DNA of 64,000 nucleotides, taken from assembly GCA_021399435.1 (NCBI GenBank), contig JAJTUP010000021.1:558001-622000 (forward strand), given 5' to 3'. The translations under genes and the position numbers were made by a program. The notes beneath the pieces were generated by a model, which searched no databases, was not told where the DNA came from, and was given only the letters and a program-made list of their open reading frames with translations. Source of the stretch: Diaporthe sp. PMI_573. Lineage: Eukaryota; Ascomycota; Sordariomycetes; Diaporthales; Diaporthaceae. Of this stretch, positions 10,593-21,360 are shown piece by piece (the first letter of the stretch is position 1; each line of letters starts with the position of its first letter).

Positions 10593-11729
10593 ATGAGCGG
10601 CTTCGAAGCAGCTGTCATGAACACGGGCGGTCCCAACCTGCAGGGCCCACAGCTGCCCCAGCGCGCGAACAACCCGCGAGGCGCAAATCAGCCTCAGCCT
10701 GGAAACAACCCCCGTCCCCCCCCCCAGCAGCTGCCCCAGGCCAATGATAATCCTCCCCATCCACCCCCGCCGCCGCGGGGCGGCGGCGCTACACCCGGGG
10801 CCTGGAGGGCGCTCCTCCTCGCCGCGCTCACGCTCGCCGCTCTGTTGTGGCCACTCTGGCTGCCTCTGACCTGCCCGGTCTACATGGACCAAGCTTTCTT
10901 CCCCCCGGCCCGCGCCGCGTCGCCGAGGGCCCGTTACGATGGGGGAACCGCGATGTTCACCAACGCACTGAGGTGGCTCGGATACTACCAGGGCGAGGCC
11001 GGGATAGGTGGTCCTTCGGACACAATACTCACACGCAGGGAGTCGGCCACGATAGCAGAGTACACCGAGGACCTAGCCAGTGGGGTCTTGGGGATGGAGG
11101 ACGCCTTCGCCAGCGGGAACATGTTCGAGGCCCGGGAGCTAGACGCGCTCGAGGCGAGGCTATACCGCGCGCGGGACGAGGTGTCGTACTTTGCGGATGC
11201 GACGTGGCCGCGGCTGGCCCGCCTAGCCTGCCTTCCGTGCGGCTACTTCCCGCTTACCCTATCGTGCCCCAGCCACCCGATCGATATTGCGCGGCGCGAG
11301 GTCGAGGCCGTAACAAAGGTGCTCTTGCTTATTGACAGGAAGCACTGGGGCGTGCTAAAGCGGCACGAGGGCGTCCAGGCCGAGGCCCTCGACCCCGCCC
11401 ACGATGGCGTCTGCAGGGTCAGCGAAAGGTTTAGCAACGTGAACCCCAAGGGGGGCAGCCTGCGGCGGATGCGGCGGCTCCTGGACTTCCAATCTGCGGC
11501 CTTTGGGGTGTGCAGTCTGACTTGGCGGGAGCAGGACAAGGCAATACGGTTTAGGGAACGTGAGGCATACGTGTTCAAGGACGAGCTGGAAACATTGAGG
11601 GACATGGTGAACAAGATCAGCAGCAACCTCGACAAGGCCCATGTGAGCCGTTCATGGGGCCGCGAGAACATTGACGTGGGTGTCAAGGCTGTCGGTGAGC
11701 TCCTGGATGTGCTTGGCGGTCTGCGTTGA
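10593..11729 (+). CDS. Orphan single-pass membrane protein, 378 aa
   Basis: Function not recognised. I chose the ATG at 10593 (context CAACAATGAGC) over an in-frame upstream non-ATG extension. The N-terminal 70 residues are Asn/Gln/Pro-rich, ending in a poly-proline run (PPHPPPPPRGGG). A hydrophobic segment at about 73-90 (WRALLLAALTLAALLWPLWL) is followed by a 285-residue, mostly helical domain with Cys pairs (ACLPCGYF, LSCPSHP) and amphipathic helices toward the end (VFKDELETLRDMVNKISSNL). The cytosolic tail, membrane segment and extracytosolic helical domain repeat the order seen in the 399-aa gene at 2972. The two may belong to one fast-evolving family, but I see no convincing alignment. 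A role in sensing or the cell surface would be guesswork. Confidence 0.55.
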   Translation: MSGFEAAVMNTGGPNLQGPQLPQRANNPRGANQPQPGNNPRPPPQQLPQANDNPPHPPPPPRGGGATPGAWRALLLAALTLAALLWPLWLPLTCPVYMDQAFFPPARAASPRARYDGGTAMFTNALRWLGYYQGEAGIGGPSDTILTRRESATIAEYTEDLASGVLGMEDAFASGNMFEARELDALEARLYRARDEVSYFADATWPRLARLACLPCGYFPLTLSCPSHPIDIARREVEAVTKVLLLIDRKHWGVLKRHEGVQAEALDPAHDGVCRVSERFSNVNPKGGSLRRMRRLLDFQSAAFGVCSLTWREQDKAIRFREREAYVFKDELETLRDMVNKISSNLDKAHVSRSWGRENIDVGVKAVGELLDVLGGLR

Positions 11730-12453
11730 GGGTGGCAGCGATGCACATGTTCTGTCACAAGACCGGCGGGTCGGGCGCCGGAAACGGTCAACAATCGCTC
11801 TTGCTATAGCTACATGTCTTGTCTTCAACTCCGGCCGACGGGCTTCGTTTCACAGGGACATGTGGGGTTGGACTTACCTAGAAGGAGGTCCAAGCAAGCC
11901 GACATTAGATCACCGTTTTAGAGGCGTTGGTTAGACAATACATTAAGCAATGTCTAGCCCATATTACCCTCTGTAGCCGAGTAGTCTGCCAAGACAACAA
12001 CGTCTGCCCAGCTAACTGCAATACTACTTTTAGACACCTTGCAGCCTACAGGATACAAGAAGCTTCAAGCTCAGGAGGTCCGTATGTAATACACACTTAA
12101 TCACAGACCAATAACCCCAATATATGGAATGTATTTTTAGGTTAAGGCTGAACCAGGCACAAAGCCCGGGCCAGCCTGGTGTGGAGCACCAGTAGTACCA
12201 AGACCAGATGGCGCATCATATCATGAGATTCGTCAAATGACCAGACTATTGCAGACAGGGGAAGAAAAGAGAAAACACCGCTTCCTGTATCATCGGATTC
12301 TAACACTGTACACAATTCTACAGAGACAAAAAAAGAAGATTCGTCAGAGATATTCGCCCCCTTGATCCTGAACACCCTCTGCCCATTTACTCCAGTAATT
12401 ATGTCTCGGCAGCCGAAAATGCGTCCCCCGGGGGGGACCCACACCAACCAGCT
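11730..12453. other. Intergenic between convergent genes
   Basis: AT-rich spacer between the 378-aa membrane gene and the 3' end of the ankyrin gene. No repeats or genes seen. Confidence 0.6.
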
Positions 12454-15400
12454 TCAGTCCAGCTCCCCCGAGATGTAGCCAATTTGCCTTCTCTGGGGCA
12501 TGCCCACGGTGCCGAGTGAGTTCGCGAGTTGGTTCTGGCTGTCCACGAGTTTTTTCTGCTGCGCGATGCGGTTCTTGATCCTCGAGTCGTGCTCCCGGTC
12601 CATGCGGTCGATGGCCGTCCGCTCGTCCACCCGGTTGGCCATCATCTGCCGCGCATGATCCTCCTTCACGTCCGCCGCCTGCTTCTCGTACTCGAGCAGC
12701 TGCAGCTGCTTGCGGCCCTCGGCCTCGAACTCCGTCTCCGCCACCAGCCGCTTGCGCTCGACGGCCGCCTGCGTGATGGACGACTGGTGATCCATCGCCG
12801 CTGCCCTCTCCGCCCGCTGCCGCCGCACCGCCTCGTTGAACAGCTCCTCCTCCAGCTGCGCCCTCTCGCGGATCCCCTCGATCTCCGTGTTCCGCTGCTG
12901 CCGCGACCGCGTGTCCTCTAGCTGCGCGCGCTGGGCAAAGATCTGGTTCTGGATGTCGGCCACCTCCTTGGTGCGCGAGAGGTTCCGCGAGTGGTCCTCG
13001 ACTTCGAGCTGGATTCGCTCGAGTCGTGCCTTGCGCTCGCGCTCGATGCGAACTATGTCTTCTGGTAAGCCAATGGCGCCCTCGGGTTGTGGTCCGTCGT
13101 TTGCGTAGTAAATATCCTGGCCCCGGTTGGCTTTTAGGAGATTGAGCAGCTGCTCGGAGTGGTCGTTCTGCGGTAGCACCCGCCTGACGTATTGTGTCGG
13201 TGAGTATGTACATGTGCTATTTGTGAAGTGGTTGAACGGCCGATTGATATGCTTCCACATGCCGACTTTAAGCAGGGCTCTCGTAGTGACGATGGGTTCA
13301 AGCGATTCCATGGCCAGGAGCAGCACTGATTTGCCATCTGACAAGAGGCTGAGATCTGTGTCCTGCTTGAGCAGGTAAGCCATGGCTTTCTCCATGGCTT
13401 TCTCCTGAGCTGCAGTCAAAGCTCCGCCGTCCGCTGCATGCAGACATAGTTCACCGAGAGCTGTCCGGCCGCCGTGGATTGGACTCGGGAAGTCGATCTC
13501 GTGGCCGTGGTCCACCAGAACCTGCATGGCCGCAACATTGAGCTCCCTCGCGGCATTATGAAGGGAGCCGTCGTTCTGCGATGGTTCCGCAGCAAGGATG
13601 TTCTGCATCATCATTGTCCCCAGGTCTCCTCCGATTTCCGTAGCCAGTGTTAGAGGCGTGTTGCCCGTGACATCAGCGACGTCGACCTCGGCACCAGCAA
13701 AGACGAGCTTTTTGACGATATCATGGCGTCTTTCTTTAATGGCCAGCATCAAGGGAGTCGTCTTTGAAGCTCGTGCTTCGAAGTTGACACGCGCACCCCT
13801 GTCGATGAGCATGTTGATGATATTGCTGCTGACCTTCTTCTGCGGCTGGAGGAGACACCACAGTAGCAGATTCATAGGCTCCTCTTCCTCGATTTCTTCC
13901 AGAATACGTGCACTGGTCATCTGGTCATGGTAGTACCCTGCATCGAGGAGGGTCTCAATAATTGTTGTGGAGCGCGGGTATCGTGAGATAGCCTTGAACA
14001 CCACAGGCTCAGCCTCTGGATGAGCGAACATCGCATCAAGCCTCGTTTCACCATCAGAGTAGTCCGTGAACAAGGAGATGAGCTCCAGGGCTTGGTCCTC
14101 TGCCACTTCGTGGTCGAAGACATAAGGGAAAGCCATCGAAACCGAATCCGAGTTTGGCTTTTGTTGCAACACCTGCCGCATGAGGTGGACATTCGCACTC
14201 TTTGCGGCCTTGATCAGTGCAGCGCCCTGATCCTGGTTGACATCTGCATTGTATTCAATGAGGAGGTCCACGAATTTCCGTGCGATATCATCCTTGTCGG
14301 TGCCCATGTAGTCAATTGCGACTATAAGAGCGCTCGCAGGGCCATTACCTTGGGCTCCCTTCTCCAGAAGGCGTTGTGCCACTTGGAAGCCGGGCTCCAT
14401 GAACCACTTGTCGGCATCAGGAGCTGAGAAAGTCTGCAAGAATGCCCAGCTTAGGTCGTCCCGTGAGATTTCGCGTTGCAAAAATAGGTCCAGTGCCGCA
14501 AAATTCAATTTCTGGGCGGCATCAACTAGAGCCTTGCAGCCGTTGGCGAGCGGCGATGCTCCGTTCAGCAGGAGCAGCTTGACCAGGTCAATATGCGGCT
14601 CCTCCTCATTCACGGCTTTATCGAGTGAGATGTGAACCTCCTCGCAGACCGGTAGGCCTGCGGCAAAGAGCCAGTTCATGACCTCGTATCTCGGTTTGCC
14701 GCTTAATTTCGAGCTTGCTTTGAGGGCGCGGATCATTGTCTGGCTCGAGGGCTTGACTTGCTTTCCGCCCACCGCAACGATGCCAAGCATCAACTGGAGA
14801 ATGGGCAGGAATGCACATCTTGTGGCATTGTATACGGCCTCGCCGCCATTGTAGTCGGGTTGCGCACCATATCGAAGAAGAAGGCGAACCAGTTCCAGGG
14901 CATCATCGCCGAAGCGAGCTGCAGAGACCAGTTGTGCATCGAGGACTTCGCCGCCGACGCCCTTGTCCAACAGTAATTGGAAGACAGCCGCGCGGTGGTT
15001 GAGATCACCCACTTCCGTAGCGGCTTGAAAGCCACGTTCGAGAGTCTCCTTCTTGATAGCGGTCTTACTCGACAGAAGCATCTTCAGAACATCTGACGAG
15101 CCAGCACGACACGCTTCAACCACTGCTTGACCCTCCTGGTGGTCCACACTACCACCGTAGTCCAAGAGCATTTTCCCAAGGGACAGGTCCCCAGTGCCAG
15201 CGGCAGCTAGAAGGGCGTCGGAAACGGCAGGGCCTTTCGCTCCTGCCCTCAGGAGAAGCTCGCAGATCGACCTCCGATCCTCCTTGTTCTCGATGCCGGT
15301 TGCCGCGCTGAAGGCGTCATTTAATGTGGCTGCCGTGTGCTTCTTCGCTCTGGTTATGATCATTTCCACCATGAGGACGTTGACCTTTCTCACTGCTACC

Positions 15401-18120
15401 ATCAGGGCCTCTCCGTCGCTGGTGTCTGCTCTGGCAAGGAGGGTGTTGATCAAGGCGGTGTCGTCAGGATATGTCCCAATCGCGTGAACTAAAGCCCTAT
15501 TGACCTCGACCGCTGGGGCACCAGCATGAAGAAGCTTCTGTACGAAGGTGAGTCGTTCGGTTTGGTCAGCGATTTGGAAGGCCGAAGGCACCGCCGCCGC
15601 CATTGAATTCGTGTTCGGCTTGGCCGCAAAGAGAACATCGGTGATTTTCGAATCTGCGCCGGCCACAGCAAAACGGAGTGCTGCGGCCTTATTTGTATTG
15701 ACATCGACACCCAAGTCAAGAAGGGCCTTGAGAACAACCAAGGTGCGTTTCTGGGGCGGGGACCGAAGAATTGATTGGACCTCAAAGGCGAGAAGACTGT
15801 TCAAGGACTCCTTCTGCTTCGTCCGCTTCACAATCGATTCCAATTTCGTAGCTTTCTCTTGGCTTGACGGTACGTTGGCCATCGCCTGTATGGCCAAGTC
15901 GAGAGTCTCGGGTGTGGCCCTGCCCGTCTGTAAAACAAGTTCAAGCACTTGAGGATTCTCGTCTCGAACAGCTACGGAGCTAGTCAGCGGGGCAATGACA
16001 GGAAATCCGGGTTATGGAGTCTTACCAATCACCACTGGATCACCCATGTCCATGTTGATATCGGCATGTCCTTGTTGCAAAACCAGGGCCAGCAAACGAG
16101 TATCTGCAGGTTGCTCGTGCAGTGCCTTCATCAAAGACTCGCCGACCGTCTTTGTCGATTCATTCGCGCCGGCTCGGAGAAGCGCGCTCACCATTCGTGC
16201 ACGCTTGCCCTTATCCTCTACAGTCATGGCTGTCTTGAGTGCTGCTGTCGCGTTCTTCACTGTGGGTCGCCTCCTGAGCAAAGCCTCTAAGAGATCGGCA
16301 TCGAGATGTTCGATTGCTGATAATATCGGTGCACCATCGCTGGCGTCTGCATCGACGTCATGTTGAAGCAAGATCTTGATAAGGCGCTCATCTCTCCTAG
16401 GCGGCGACTCATCGATCGCTTGCTGTAAGGCAGTATGCACGCAAGGCCCGGTGACGCCGGCGTTGAGGAACGACTCTGTCATGTGGTACCGCGGCATTTG
16501 ATCGAGGTTGTTTATACCCGGGAAGACCGCGACAAGAGTCTCGATGTTTGGCTTCGCGGTGAGAATGTATTCAACCATCGTAAGGTTACCAGAGGAGACC
16601 GCCTTTGCGAGCGCTAAGCCACCCTTGTAATTCACATCTGCCGTTGCGTGCCGCTCGAACACCATACTTCGCGGGCCAGTCTTGAGGTCGTGGCTTGCTT
16701 TCGGTTGCAATCTTCCCGAGCCAGGAAAGTGTGGCGTCAGCAGAAGCTTGACACATTCGTTGTCCCCGCCTTCCACCGCCTTGATCAACGTTTCGTCAAG
16801 GGGAGGGCCTTTTGCGCCCTTCCGAAGCAGTGCGCTGAGCAGAATACGTCTGTCTTCCGAGTTGATGCGCTTCCCTATACTGTCAATGAGCTCGCCAGCC
16901 AGGATGGGGCTTAGCACCGAAGTCTTCAGCAGCAGCTCCACCAGGCTGATGTTGCCACTTTCAATTGCATTCTTGACGACCCTGGCGTTCTGGTACTCGA
17001 TCGAGGCGCCGTTGCTGATGAGTAGTTCGATCATAGCGTAAAACTCCATCTCGCAGGCCTTGACCAATGCTGCCGACACCACGTCGCCCTCGGCGCCGGC
17101 CAGAAGCAGGACGTCTGTCAGGGTGATCTTCTCTGGCGGGTTCATCGTTGTATGAGCAACGACCTTGTAGAAAGCCTCGTTGAGGCACTGCTTATTCGGA
17201 GGTCTGTTGCCAATGATGATCGCCAAGGCAATGTCGACCCGGCACTGTGAGATGGCCTCCTTGAGAGCCGCGCCATCATTGAAACTGCCATCTGCGACGG
17301 ACCGGCTTAGTTGGGTGACAGTACCCGCGCAGCCTTTCCTTGCTGCGTCGATCATGGCCCCCGAGAGCCAGTCTGGAGGAGGCCTGCCATCAGACTGCAG
17401 GATCAAGCCAACCAGCTCGGCCTGTCCACCATTAATGCACAGCTGCCGAAACTGGAACTGTCCCTCTGGGGTCTGTGACACGCTAGCCCCGTACCTCAAA
17501 AGAGCCTCGACGATACGAAGGTTCCCATTACGCATAGCCAGAGGCAATGCTGCGTCAAGTGTCGCCGGTTCGGCGTGGGGTACGAGGACGTCGACCATGT
17601 CTTCCTGCCCGTTCTCGACGGCCTTCTGCAGGATCCGGCTCTGCTCCTGCCCTAGGTCGTCCAGACTCTTCCTCCTGAGATGGAACGTCTTCGACTTGGG
17701 GTTTGCGCGGTTGAGGTCCCCACCTGCCATGCGTAGCTTGTGAATGAGTGCTTCCGCCACCCCTGGCGCACCGGCATTTGAGACATGAGCATCCAATGCA
17801 TCAAAAATTTCCTTGGAGGCGAACTTGGATGAGAAGCTGTCTTTTCGGGTTAATGTGAACGATCTCTTCTTCCCTGCTGTTGCGCCGCCGCCACCACCAC
17901 CATCGCCGTTAGCCTGGGAATTCACCTGCCTCCTCCGCCTAAGGAGGTCGTCTGCGCGGTGCTCGTCCTCGGGGTTCTTGAAGTTTGGCGTCAGTGGTGA
18001 GGGGGTAGCTGATGGTTTGTAGAGGGGTGTTGGCTCTGGGCTATCTTCGATGTCGTATTCCTGGGCCAGCCGTCGCAAGCGCCATTGACGCTCCTCGGTA
18101 CTGATTGGGGAAAGAGCCAT
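12454..18120 (-). CDS. Giant ankyrin-repeat protein with C-terminal coiled coil, 1870 aa
   Basis: Two exons (18120-16026 and 15971-12454) join across a 54-nt GT-AG intron to read DPVVIAVRDENPQVLELVLQ without a break. The start is the ATG at 18120 (MALSPISTEERQWRLRRLAQ); upstream codons look like leader. Residues 1-130 are polar and probably disordered, with a Gly run and basic/Ser motifs (KKRSFTLTRKDSF). About 150-1600 is a continuous solenoid of divergent ankyrin-type helix pairs. Many fall into a higher-order unit of about 97-100 residues, each opening with an LLxxGA block. Near 1450-1550 the repeats are textbook (TPLMLAIKERRHDIVKKLVF). The last 200 residues (from about 1670) are a highly charged coiled coil (RIERERKARLERIQLEVEDH). 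A scaffold role is likely; the partner is unknown. No catalytic or NLR module is visible. Confidence 0.88.
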
Positions 18121-21100
18121 GGCGGATACTTGTGGGATGCGGAAAGGAGAAGTTGTGAACAAACACCCTTGATGGGGCTGGAACTGCTCAAGACGACATG
18201 GGATGTGACGAGGCACGTCGGCCCAGACCAGAAAGTCCTACAGCTTCCCGTGCTTGTCTTGCAAAGTTTCGAAGGATGGTTCAAGGGAAGGGCTGCTGGA
18301 TGCCACCACTATATCCTGTTCAAACCAGGCCGCACAGCCGACAAAAGGCTGCCTTGTGCTGCGTCGTTCCCGGCTGGTGCGCCCAACACTTTTGTGAGCT
18401 TGGCGCCTTTGGCGGTGTCTGCTTGTTTGCAATGGATGGAGGGAATACCAGCACGACCAGTCAATGTGTGACCTGATGGTTGGCAATGATCACGGCTGGT
18501 GAGCCTTACTGCGACAGTTGCAGCGGGTAAGGGGGCCTCCACACAGGGCGCCAGTCTCTCTCCTGGTCACCTGGCGCTTGCACTGTCGTTGAAGCGGTTG
18601 GCTGGACAGGACCGATGCACGTGTGCTCAACTGCGAGCACCCGTAGGGCGATAGTCTTGGGTTGCGATTGTCAATCGACAAGATGAGAGTCCTTCACAAG
18701 ATGAAGTCGTCGGGAAAGGTGCTGCTGCTGCCAGGCCGCGAATCATGGGTAGGGCGAGTGGCGAAGCAGTGTGTTGAAGAAGGTTTAGCGGGGTTCCCTC
18801 GAGCTGCAGGCAGCCGGGATGTTTCAGACCACAACCGTGGGTGGAAGCGGCCAGCTCAAGCACTGCGACCAGCGATGGGGGTACTGCTGGAAACAAAGTC
18901 CAGAGGGATTCTGTCGAGGTCGGGACTGGATGTTTCGATGAGAGAATTTCTGCTCTGACGTCGGCACAAGCCCCAAGAGCGTGCATCCCTCCCGCCCTGG
19001 CCACCCCTTCTCCTGTTTCTCGATCACTTCGAGACACCAAGGGTGCCCGTAGCCGAACCCCAACCTGCAAAGCTTGAGCCGCAGCGGCGCAGCAGCACGA
19101 GGCTTCCTTGCCATCTTGGCGTTTGACGTTGCCAGGCTGGGCAATTCCAACCCCTGTTGATCGACAATGCCCACGTCTGCATTTTCACAATGACCTGCCC
19201 TGCCGCCCTGCCGCCCTGCCGCCCAAACACCCAAAGCGGCTGAGCGGCTGTCCTCTCGTACCCTCGTTGCCGAGCTCGCCCCGTATCGACGGGATGATCC
19301 CCACCTCGTCCTAGCCCCTTGGCCCGGACGTTCTACAGACCATTGGGCTGGACTTGGGACCGACCTGGCCATGTCTAATCATCCGGTTTCCGAGCGGTCA
19401 CTCCCGGTGTCAACAGTGGTGACAAGCTAGCAATGCTTTTGGCCTGCTCTTAGTGAGCATCATCTGCCTGGAAGTATTTGTCGGGTTAAGCCTGCCATGT
19501 TCCCATTACACACCTCATGGGCATCTCAGGCTCTGTGCTAGCATCCGAGTGCATGTTTGGATCGCCCCGCAAGCCATTACGTCCCAGGTCCGGTGACCGA
19601 CACGTCTCATTGTGGACTCTCCTACCCTCTTTTCTCCTTGACTTCCCTCCTCTTCAGTACGAGACGAGCTTTGCTCGGGTGTCTGCTACACAGCTACAGT
19701 ATCAATGTATGTAGTAACACCTCGGCATTTACTCATTACATACCGTCCCGAAGGATAACCTCCTGTGGGATGACTTCCTGTGGGATGACCCCTTGTGGGA
19801 TAACCTCCTGTAGAATAAGCTCTTATAGGATGGCCTCCTATGGGATATCCTCCTATGGGATAACCTATTATAGAACAACCTTCTATGGAACATCATCCTA
19901 ACCTCCTATAGAACAACCTCCTAAACTCCTAACCTTCTGTACTACAGCCTCCTAACCTCCTATAAAATAACCTCATATGGAACAACCTCGTATCCTCCTA
20001 TAGAATAAGCTACTATTGGATAACCATGTAAAAGGTTAGTAAGCTGTTGTGGCTCCACAATAACGGTTTCGTGTTTTGTGAACATGTATTGTGTTACTGT
20101 AACAATATAACCATGTGAAGGGGCCACAGTGACCCTTTCTCGATATACGCTTGACATCGTTATGGAAAGTTTGACGATTATTGTATCTGACTTGCCTTCC
20201 CTTTGACCATCGTGCTCCCGTGACGGCAGCCAAGTTCTCGTCTCTCATATCTGCCTTATGATGCCAGAGCCGTGTTCAGCCCAGCATCTTTGGAACAGAC
20301 ATTCATTGATGTTTTGGACTTGCCGCTCAACACACTTCCCTTGAACCATCTCTCATGCCGAAGGAGGTCATGTCATCTGGGGGGCTTTTCTTAGTCAAAC
20401 ACATACTTCACACCCAAAGAGCCTCGCATCTCGACTCAGCCCTGACATCGGTAGACTTCCTCGGAAGCCGCCCTCGACAACATCATAGTCCTTCAACCCT
20501 TTTCCTAAGGCAACTCGTCGCCAAACCTCATAACTTTCCCATTTCAAGTATGTTTTTTTATCACGAGATCCTCTTGGTAACCATTTAGCCGCCACCACCA
20601 CCACCCAAGAAGGTTTGAGCCTTCCTTATCTCGATAGCCCGAGGGCGATCGTCCTAGGAAAGAGACAGGGTCACTGAAGCCATTCAAAATTCTCTCTTAC
20701 CTCGCCTGTCGCCTCGTCCGTATCGGGCATAATCAATCCCCAGCCAGCACCGTCGCACTTCGACATCAAACTACCTACCGAAACGGGATCAACCAGCAAC
20801 AGTACGGACACTTTTCAGGGTCCTACTGGTTTGTAACCTATCCTCTTCCATCTTCCTCCAACCTTTACACATCTCAGCATCGGCTTTCTGGTAAGCACAA
20901 CACTCTCGCAAAATCGCCAGCAGGTAGAGGTCGGCCAAAACTTTGCAAAATAATATCACCTTCCTGTCACCTCTTACCTCTCTTCATCTCCTTCCTTTCT
21001 TCGTTTGGTTTTTGGGCTCCTACCAACGGATTTGCCCATCCATAATCAACCATACCTTGCGAATCTGACCCGAGCCGTTCTAAAGTTCGCCATCCCACAT

Positions 21101-21360
21101 TTGGGTCTTCATGGTATCTTTTCCTCCATAGGCCCATGACGACCAACTTGAGGTAAACCTCTCCTCGCACTTTTCCGGATCAGTCCACTTGGATTCTGGG
21201 ACCAGCGCCCTTGCAGGGACAAGTCGCCCGGCAACCTGACTCAGCAGTACTCTCACACTACCAGTCGATAACTTCCTTTTCTCGAAGTTTCAGTACCCCC
21301 TATGCCATTCCTGGCACAATTCTACACAGAATAGAGGTCTGATGTCTCGGGCTCACCAAA
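18121..21360. other. 3.2-kb intergenic region
   Basis: Divergent upstream regions of the ankyrin gene and the SNF2 gene. 18121-19680 holds no domain-bearing frame. 19735-20119 is a dispersed-repeat copy. 20600-21360 is C/T-rich with stretches typical of a long fungal 5' leader for the SNF2 gene. Confidence 0.6.
19735..20119 (-). repeat. Dispersed 15-bp-unit repeat element, copy 2 (longest array)
   Basis: About 14 degenerate 15-bp units run from about 19751 to 20030, for example ACCTCCTGTGGGATG, ACTTCCTGTGGGATG, ACCCCTTGTGGGATA and TCCTCCTATGGGATA, drifting to ACCTCCTATAGAACA. The end follows: GGATAACCATGTAAAAGGTT, a region with TTGTGGCTCCACAATAACGG, then ACATGTATTGTGTTACTGTA. Because 15 is a multiple of three, one frame shows a five-residue period (TSCGM, SSYGI), which is not evidence of a gene. 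Opposite orientation to copy 1. Confidence 0.75.

Noticed and set aside
12344..13213. 289-codon minus-strand frame inside the ankyrin gene
   Set aside because: A shifted-frame shadow of the highly charged coiled-coil codons; the in-frame product is clearly the ankyrin protein.
19751..20030. Apparent protein with a five-residue period (TSCGM, SSYGI)
   Set aside because: An artefact of the 15-bp repeat array, whose unit length is a multiple of three; the same array is broken in frame at the other copies.
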